5,333 nucleotides of DNA from Planctomycetota bacterium. GTDB taxonomy: Bacteria; Planctomycetota; Phycisphaerae; UBA1845. Where the stretch lies: the NCBI GenBank assembly GCA_022567365.1, contig JADFHG010000286.1, forward strand, positions 1 to 5,333. The letters are read 5' to 3'. The notes beneath the pieces were generated by a model. The model worked only from the letters and a program-made list of their open reading frames with translations, did no database searches and was not told the origin of the DNA. This document shows, piece by piece, positions 1-5,200 of the stretch; the stretch's first letter is position 1, and each line of letters opens with the position of its first letter. Made by a program: the position numbers and the translations under genes.

Positions 1-95
1 CGGATGGCATCATAGACTTCGACGACATTCTAGTGGTCATCAAATCGTTCTCGGGCGACCCGACCTGCCCGGATCCGTGCAGTAATGGCGGATGA
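1..95 (+). CDS. C-terminal fragment of a secreted protein with dockerin/EF-hand-like end (5' partial)
   Basis: Reading from base 3, an open frame of 30 codons ends at TGA 93-95. It encodes DGIIDFDDILVVIKSF followed by a short Cys/Pro/Gly tail (two Cys). The D-G-x-I-D-F-D-D-I-L pattern is the Ca-binding loop and following helix of dockerin type I/EF-hand-like modules, which commonly close large secreted proteins of Planctomycetota, usually as DGVVNFDDLLxVLxxWG. The rest of the gene lies left of the window, so its main domain and function cannot be given. The downstream gene at 2211 also encodes a secreted calcium-repeat protein, so this may be a paralogue or another surface protein of the same class (inference). 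The frame, stop codon and family-like end agree, but the fragment is short. Confidence 0.7.
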   Translation, partial: DGIIDFDDILVVIKSFSGDPTCPDPCSNGG

Positions 96-101
96 TCCTT
101 G

Positions 102-155
102 GCCCGCGACACCGTGATCTAACAAGCGGGCGGCGGATTTCCGCGTTCTGTTGTG
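102..155 (+). terminator. possible weak terminator after the upstream partial gene
   Basis: Just after the stop at 95 are two small stems: GCCCGC (102-107) pairing with GCGGGC (126-131) across an 18-base loop, then GCGG-ATTT-CCGC (133-144). A mildly T-rich stretch follows (146-155, gttctgttgt). There is no clean U-tract and the second stem is only 4 bp, so this is a poor intrinsic terminator. Its placement is the main argument. Confidence 0.2.
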
Positions 156-192
156 GTATGCTGACGACGGATCCAACGAAACAAGAGCGATT

Positions 193-207
193 GCGTTGAC
201 ACAACGC
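193..207. promoter_or_regulatory. 15-bp perfect dyad overlapping a TTGACA -35-like hexamer
   Basis: GCGTTG (193-198) and CAACGC (202-207) are perfect inverted repeats around the 3-base centre ACA. The dyad contains TTGACA (196-201), a perfect match to the sigma70 -35 consensus. At 17-bp spacing the -10 position (219-224, GATGAA) matches TATAAT in only 3 of 6 places, so the promoter itself is weak. If used, it would give a leader of roughly 80 bases before the GTG at 313. A dyad on a -35 box suggests repressor control of the HbpS-like gene, but a chance small hairpin is equally possible. Confidence 0.3.
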
Positions 208-297
208 CCGCCACAGGCGATGAAGAGCCCCCGGTCGGCCCTATCCCGGCGACAGCGCCGCGCGGCACGGCGGATTCGAGTAACGTGGGCGCAGCCC

Positions 298-303
298 AAG
301 GAG
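298..303 (+). promoter_or_regulatory. Shine-Dalgarno AAGGAG that fixes a GTG start at 313
   Basis: AAGGAG at 298-303 is followed by a 9-base spacer and then GTG at 313-315. This is the only strong ribosome binding site near the gene. It places the start 54 codons inside the longest open frame, whose ATGs at 151 and 220 would add an Arg-rich leader with no resemblance to the family. Confidence 0.8.
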
Positions 304-312
304 TCAGCAAAA

Positions 313-717
313 GTGAGTGACATCAATCTGGATCAGGCCCAATCGGCGGTCGCGGCGGCGATAGAGAAATCCCGCGCGATCGGCGTGCTTATGAACATCG
401 CCGTCGTGGACGCGGGGGCGAACCTCAAGGCCTTCGCGCGCTTGGACGGCGCCTGGCTCGGCTCGATCGACATCGCGATCAAGAAGGCCCGTACCGCGCG
501 GCTGTTCGACATGAACACGGGCGATATCGGTCAGCTTTCCCAGCCCGGCGGACCGCTCTTCAACATCGAGCACTCCAACAACGGGTTGATCACCTTTCCC
601 GGGGGCATTCCGATCAAGGACGGCCACGGTACCGTGATCGGCGCGATCGGCGTCTCCGGCAGCACGGTCGAAAACGACCATCTCGTCGCCGAGGCAGGCG
701 CGGCCGCCGCCCTTTAG
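313..717 (+). CDS. GlcG/HbpS family (DUF336) heme-binding-like protein
   Basis: This 134-residue protein runs from GTG 313 to TAG 715-717. The fold signature is clear: an N-terminal helix (about residues 6-24), strand AVVDAGANLKAFARLDGA (30-47), helix SIDIAIKKARTA (51-62), then FPGGIPIKDGHGTVIGAIGVSGS (95-117) and a closing helix rich in Ala. GGIPI and IGAIGVSG are the hallmark segments of the HbpS-like/GlcG family, which is normally about 130-150 residues, so the protein is full length. Members include the heme-sensing HbpS of Streptomyces and GlcG of glycolate operons, but most are uncharacterised and heme binding is not assured. No signal peptide follows the chosen start, so it is probably cytoplasmic. 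It stands alone: no glycolate oxidase, sensor kinase or heme gene is nearby, and the next gene is convergent. Confidence is high in the family and low in the ligand. Confidence 0.88.
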   Translation: MSDINLDQAQSAVAAAIEKSRAIGVLMNIAVVDAGANLKAFARLDGAWLGSIDIAIKKARTARLFDMNTGDIGQLSQPGGPLFNIEHSNNGLITFPGGIPIKDGHGTVIGAIGVSGSTVENDHLVAEAGAAAAL

Positions 718-718
718 A

Positions 719-741
719 CCCTGCCGCGCTGACGGGCAGGG
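719..741 (+). terminator. hairpin two bases after the HbpS-like gene
   Basis: CCCTGCC (719-725) and GGCAGGG (735-741) form a perfect 7-bp GC-rich stem with a 9-base loop, starting right after the TAG at 715-717. No T-run follows, so it is not a standard intrinsic terminator. It may pause polymerase or protect the 3' end. The position between convergent genes supports a 3'-end role. Confidence 0.4.
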
Positions 742-775
742 CGACGTCATGGGGCGGCCGCTCGCGGGCGCACCC

Positions 776-868
776 CGGCGGCGCGTTGAAAAAGTAGCCG
801 CCGCCCCCCGTGGTGGCCGTGAAACACCCAAGAACGTGAGTCGATCAGACCGCTGTCGGGTTTTTCAA
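776..868. repeat. inverted-repeat element in the convergent spacer
   Basis: TTGAAAAA (786-793) and TTTTTCAA (861-868) are perfect 8-bp inverted repeats 67 bases apart. A second stem, CGGCGGC (776-782) with GCCGCCG (797-803), encloses the left arm. Both strands carry a T5 run on leaving the element, so it could act as a crude bidirectional terminator for the genes ending at 717 and 912. The right arm continues as TTTTTCAAAAGGCTGCTAA. From memory, unverified, this resembles a TTTTTCAACAGGCTGCTAG-type motif found in intergenic palindromes of several bacterial groups. The rest of 718-911 shows no gene. Confidence 0.35.
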
Positions 869-911
869 AAGGCTGCTAACCATGCGCCGTGGCGGGCGGA
901 GCGGCGAAGCC

Positions 912-1796
912 CTACGAATCCGCGAGCCGTCGGCATAGCGCATCGGCCAATCTCTTGGCGGCAAGCGGGGCGTGGCGGAAGTACAGCGACGGTTCGACGA
1001 GTTCCAATTCGCTCAGCCGCGGCGCGCCTTCGTCATCGAAGAGAAAGTCCGTCCGGGCGTAGAGCAGCCGTCCGCTCGATCGTGCGCCAATGGCCGCGAT
1101 ACACCGATAGGCCAGCGCGAGTTCGTCGTCGGTAAGCGTAACAGGCTCATCGGACGCACCGAAATCGTTCTGCACGCGATAGTCGCCGGGCACCGGGATC
1201 TTCCGCACCGCGTGGCTGAACGTCCCATCGATGAACACGACCGAGAGCTCGCCTCGCGTCTCGACTGCGCTCAGATACGGCTGAAGAAGCATCGCTTCGT
1301 GCGGCAACATGCGGTGGAGGTGTGCCTCCGCGGACGCGAGCCCGCTGGACGTGGCGTCGAATCGAAGCGTCTCGCGGGAGGTTGCACCGACTGCCGGCTT
1401 GAGAAACGCCCGATCCCAGCCGCGGTCGCGCAGGACTTGCCCGACGTCAACCTGCTCACCGACGCCGAGCCACACAGTCGGCGTGACGGGTACGCCGACT
1501 CGCTCGAGATCGCGCAAGTAGCTCTTGTGCGTGTTCCAGCGAATGATCTCGTAGGGGTTAAACAGTGGCGTTTTCCGGGCCACCCGCTTGGCCCACACGA
1601 CGAAGGCATCGCGCTTCTCTTGATAGTCCCAGGTGGTGCGGATCAGACACGCCCGAAAGCCCGACCAGTCGACGTCGGGATCGTCCCACACGGGTCGCCG
1701 GATGTCGATGCCGCGATCAGCAAACGCCGAATGCAGCGGCGCGTCATCCACCTCCCAGTCCGGCAGGTTGGCACAAGTTGGCAGCGCGATGAGCAT
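912..1796 (-). CDS. ATP-grasp ligase, RimK/GshB/DcsG-like
   Basis: This 294-residue protein runs from ATG 1796-1794 to TAG 914-912 on the minus strand. The start MLIALPTC...LPDWEVDDAPL and the segment VWDDPDVDWSGF...LIRTTWDY (36-58) match the pre-ATP-grasp domain of proteins resembling the cycloserine-pathway cyclo-ligase DcsG. RWNTHKSYLRDLERVGVPVTPT follows (86-107). The ATP-grasp core shows FLKPAVGATSRET (131-143, probable ATP-binding K133), LLQPY (170-174), GELSVVFIDG (182-191), ARTDFL (247-252) and the metal-binding strand ELELVEPSLYF (263-273). The family joins a carboxylate, activated as acyl phosphate, to an amine or other nucleophile. The substrate is unknown: no cycloserine, glutathione or peptide-tailoring gene is visible. 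M1 opens the first beta-strand, as expected, although no Shine-Dalgarno precedes it. The frame stays open back to 2420, but that extension is Pro/Arg-rich and overlaps the protease gene, so I excluded it. Confidence 0.87.
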   Translation of the reverse strand: MLIALPTCANLPDWEVDDAPLHSAFADRGIDIRRPVWDDPDVDWSGFRACLIRTTWDYQEKRDAFVVWAKRVARKTPLFNPYEIIRWNTHKSYLRDLERVGVPVTPTVWLGVGEQVDVGQVLRDRGWDRAFLKPAVGATSRETLRFDATSSGLASAEAHLHRMLPHEAMLLQPYLSAVETRGELSVVFIDGTFSHAVRKIPVPGDYRVQNDFGASDEPVTLTDDELALAYRCIAAIGARSSGRLLYARTDFLFDDEGAPRLSELELVEPSLYFRHAPLAAKRLADALCRRLADS

Positions 1797-1880
1797 CCGA
1801 GGAGAATAACGCAGTATCAGCGAGGCGGAAACACGGCCCGCGGCCGGCGAGCGGCAACTCCGGAAGCACCGGATCGAAGG

Positions 1881-1910
1881 GTGACAGGACACACCCCAAT
1901 CGTGTATAAT
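1881..1910 (+). promoter_or_regulatory. sigma70-like promoter reading toward the protease gene
   Basis: GTGACA (1881-1886, 5 of 6 to TTGACA) and TATAAT (1905-1910, perfect) are separated by 18 bases. Transcription would start near 1917 and give a leader of about 294 bases before the ATG at 2211, long for a simple mRNA. A rival -10, TATAAG at 2190-2195, has no good -35 and would leave almost no leader. Planctomycete promoter rules are poorly known, so this is a consensus match only. Confidence 0.45.
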
Positions 1911-1999
1911 GCCGTGCAGCGTCCCCCGCGGGTTGGCAGCGGTGTCCCCGATTCGGAACACGCATTCGGTCTGCGGGTCCGGCAAGCTGCCGACAACCC

Positions 2000-2025
2000 G
2001 GTTGGCCGGTTGGCCGGTTGGCCGG
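2000..2025. repeat. tandem octamer GGTTGGCC, three copies
   Basis: GGTTGGCC occurs at 2000-2007, 2008-2015 and 2016-2023 without change, followed by a broken fourth copy (GGTGTCC). The unit includes the palindrome GGCC, and CCGG arises at each junction, so the array can fold in several registers. It lies in the protease leader. Slippage could change the copy number without affecting any protein. Confidence 0.85.
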
Positions 2026-2036
2026 TGTCCGGTCTC

Positions 2037-2094
2037 GCCAAACGGACGAGAAGGCACCGGGGCGTCTTGCCGCCAAGAGTGCGGTCCGTTCGGC
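2037..2094 (+). other. bulged long hairpin in the protease leader
   Basis: The outer stem pairs GCCAAACGGAC (2037-2047) with GTCCGTTCGGC (2084-2094): ten pairs with one A/C mismatch. Inside, GCAC (2054-2057) pairs with GTGC (2079-2082), and TCTTG (2065-2069) pairs with CAAGA (2074-2078) around a CCGC tetraloop. Together this is a three-part stem of 19 pairs with one-sided bulges, about 117 bases before the start codon. It matches no riboswitch class I recognise. It could be leader structure, part of a small RNA, or chance in GC-rich DNA. Confidence 0.35.
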
Positions 2095-2115
2095 TGCCAT
2101 GAAGGGTGGCGTGAC

Positions 2116-2140
2116 GGGGTGTCCGCCGGAGGGGTGTCCG
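2116..2140 (+). repeat. direct repeat GGGGTGTCCG, two copies 15 bases apart
   Basis: GGGGTGTCCG occurs at 2116-2125 and 2131-2140. The core GGTGTCC also appears at 1941-1947 and 2024-2030, all on the plus strand, making four copies in about 200 bases of the spacer. A run of nine G (2149-2157) follows directly. The repeats may be regulator sites or remnants of duplication. Confidence 0.6.
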
Positions 2141-2196
2141 GCGAAGACGGGGGGGGGCTTGGCCTCTGCGGGGTTTCCGACTTCCGTCCTATAAGT

Positions 2197-2205
2197 AAGG
2201 GTGAT
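2197..2205 (+). promoter_or_regulatory. imperfect Shine-Dalgarno before the protease ATG
   Basis: AAGGGTGAT (2197-2205) looks like the full anti-SD complement AAGGAGGTGAT with two bases missing. Depending on which half pairs, the spacer to ATG 2211 is 10 bases (AAGG) or 5 bases (GGTGAT). It supports this start, which is also followed at once by a good signal peptide. Confidence 0.5.
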
Positions 2206-2210
2206 GTATC

Positions 2211-5200
2211 ATGCGAGCTTCTCTGGTTCTCACGCTCTTGATGCCGATCGTCGCCGTGTGCCCCGCATCGGCGGCGGTACCGATATCCAATACGACCCGT
2301 ACCGCCGACGGGGTCAACGCCCTTTCTCCCCTGCCGTTCGTTGACGCCACACATCAACCCGCGGATCAGCCGATCCGCGATGCGCGGCGCCCGATCCGGC
2401 TCCATACCACGACCGAGCACGCGGTAACCCTTTCATGGGACCGCACGGCGCTTCGTGAGCGGTGGCTCGCGCGCACACCGTTTGTCATCGAACAACTGCC
2501 GCTGGTCGGTGGTCGCACCGTGGACCTCGAGCTTCGACCGTTTGCCGTGACCGGTCCCAACACGAAGTTCGTCGTGGGAAGAAAAGGGGAGCCGGACGCG
2601 GTGCTCGACTTCGATCCCGCAAGCGTCTTGCTGTTTCGCGGCAAGGTCATGGGTCGGCCCGGCTCGCATGTGTTTCTCGCGCTGTCTGATTCACGGAGCA
2701 CGGGCTACGTCGATCTCGGTCGCGGCGAGGGACGGTTTCGCGTTTCCTCGCGCGGCGCGGACGGCGAGCCCCTGCCACCCGGTTCCATCTCCATGTACGA
2801 GCCGTTCGGACCGGCGACGGCACCTCCCGGTGTGCCGCTGTGTGGCGTAACGGACACCGGCGGAACTCGCCACTCCGAAGGCGGCGTGGCCGGCGAGACC
2901 GACTTCAGCATCAAGCACCTCGAACTCGCCGTCGAGACGGACTTCGAGTTCTACGTCCTATTCCGCGACCTCGACGATGCGGCGGCCTATCTCGTCGCGA
3001 TGTACGGCGCGGTCAGCGATGTATACCTGCGCGACGTGGACACCCACATCGAACTGGTCTTCGCCCGTCTCTGGGATACGCCGGACGATTTGTTCAACGA
3101 CGTGGATCCCTCGCCGCTGCCCGAGTTTCGCCAGTACTGGAATGCGAACATGGGCGCAGTCCATCGCGACCTCGCCCAGCTTCTGTCCGGTCGGCGCGAT
3201 TACCTCTTCGGGGGTCAGGCGTATCTCACCTCCCTTTGCGGCGGCAATGCGTACTCGGTGGTCGGGTACGCGGCCGGGTTCTTTCCCGATCCGACGATGC
3301 CCAGCCCATATACATATGACGTGATGGTCACCGCCCACGAAATCGGCCATAACGCCGGAACGCTACATACACACAACGTGGGCATCGACACGTGCCAGGA
3401 TCCGACCACGACCCCGCAGCGCGGCACGATCATGAGCTATTGCAGCCAGACATGGAGCGGACAGAGTTCCAACGTGGACACCTACTTCCACACGATCATC
3501 GTCGGATTCATGCGCGACCACATCACGAGCGTCGAATGCGCAGCGACCGACTGCAACCTGAACTTCGTCGACGATCTTCTCGATATCGCGAACGGCGACA
3601 GCGCAGACACCAACGGAAACGGCGTGCCCGACGAGTGTGAGGATTGCAACGACAACAAGGTGCTCGATCCGACCGACATTCTCGACGGTACGAGTACGGA
3701 CCTCAACGGCAATTCGATTCCCGATGAATGCGAGGCTGACTGTAACGGCAATTCGATTCCGGACGACCACGACATCGCCGTGGGAACAAGCGTGGACGCC
3801 TACGGCGACGGTGTGCCGGACGAGTGCGAGACCGACTGCGACGATAGCGGTGTTTCGGACTACACCCAGATTCAGCTAGACATGACGCTCGACGTCGACC
3901 GCAACGCCCTATTGGATTCATGCCAGGATTGCGACGGCGACGGCACGACGGATCATGAGGAGATGGCGGGAGGCCACAACATCTGGATCGCAAGTGGTCT
4001 CCAAGCGAAACCGCTCTTGGAGTTCTACGCGGATTCCGGTGTGGAAATAGGATCGTCGCAAGGCGTCGGCGCGGCCCTGGTCAACGAAGGGCAGGATCTG
4101 ATCATCACCCCGGATCGCCGTATTCTCGTCTCCAGCGGGGCCGACAATCGCGTGATGGAGTTCGATTCCGACGGAGTCTACATCGGCGATTTCGTGCCGG
4201 CCGGTGTGGGCGGGCTCAACTTCCCGACGGGGCTTCTGGCACTTCCCGATGGGCGCATCCTTGTTGTGAGTCGCGGCGGCAACAACGTGCTTGCGTATAA
4301 CGCGACAGACGGAACGCCGCTGGGCGAATTCGTCGCCGCGGGGTCGGGCGGTCTTGTGGCCCCGTTCGGAATCACGCGTGCTCCGAACGGCAGCGTCATG
4401 GTCACCAGCGGCGCGAACGAAGTCCTCGAATACGACGGTGCGGACGGGACGTTCATCCGCGTCTTTGTCGCCGCGGACGACAACGGCGGCCTAGATCAGC
4501 CGCGCGGAATCGCGTTCAAACCGGACGGCAATCTGCTTGTCGCGAGTTTCGGGACCAATCAGACGCTCGAATTCGACGGCGTGACCGGCGAATCCCTAGG
4601 TCGGTGGGCCTTGTTCGGCAGCCCGACCGCACTCAACCAGAGCAGCCCATGGGGCATCAGAATCGCCCCGACGGGCAACGTCTTTGTCGTCCGCACCGGC
4701 GAGGAGTTCGGCTCGGGCGGTGGCGGCGGTCATCCCGACGACAACCAAGGGGATGAACTGCACCTGACCAACGCGCAGATTTACGAATTCGACGCGCGGA
4801 ACGGCAACTTCATTCGCGTCCACATCGGCGGCAACGACCACAGTCTCGAATTCCCTACCGGTTTCGATTTCATGCCCGGCTGGGATCTGGACTGCAACTT
4901 GAACCTGCTACCGGATGATTGCGACATCGCCTCCGGCACGAGCGTTGACGACGATGGCAGCGGCGTACCCGACGAATGCGAGATCGACTGCAACACCAAC
5001 GGCGTCTTCGATCGGTTCGACATTATTCCATTCGGCGCGAGTCGCGACTGCAACGCCAACATGATTCCGGACGAATGCGACCTGGCGTCCGCTTTCTCGC
5101 TGGACGACAACGAGAACGGCGTCCCCGACGAATGCGATATCGACTGCAACGCCAACCTCGTGCCCGACGATCTCGATATCCAGAACGGCACCAGCATGGA

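Larger units (their letters stand above)
1797..2210. other. divergent intergenic region of 414 bases, no gene seen
   Basis: This spacer separates the ATP-grasp start (minus) from the protease start (plus). I see no convincing coding sequence: plus and minus frames are open by composition only and give Arg/Pro/Gly-rich peptides. It contains a right-facing promoter, tandem octamers, repeated GGTGTCC motifs, a long hairpin and a G9 run, each listed separately. I found no comparable promoter reading left toward the ATP-grasp gene; a GATACT hexamer near 1815 on the minus strand has no matching -35. Confidence 0.7.

Noticed and set aside
151..312. Longer start for the HbpS-like protein at ATG 151 or 220
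   Set aside because: The added residues are Arg-rich and unlike the family, while AAGGAG at 298-303 sits at ideal distance from GTG 313.
972..2102. 376-codon plus-strand frame across the ATP-grasp gene
   Set aside because: It is antisense to a well-supported enzyme, Arg-rich and without any recognisable motif, as expected in GC-rich DNA.
2190..2195. TATAAG as the -10 box of the protease gene
   Set aside because: No acceptable -35 lies 15-19 bases upstream, and a start near 2202 would leave the Shine-Dalgarno outside the message.
1909..2241. 110-codon plus-strand frame in the divergent spacer
   Set aside because: Its ATG lies inside the -10 box, the protein is low complexity without a domain, and it overlaps the protease start in another frame.
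1797..2420. N-terminal extension of the ATP-grasp frame back to 2420 on the minus strand
   Set aside because: The extension is Pro/Arg/Ser-rich with no domain, crosses the tandem repeats and G9 run, and overlaps the signal peptide of the protease. The family begins at MLIALPTC.
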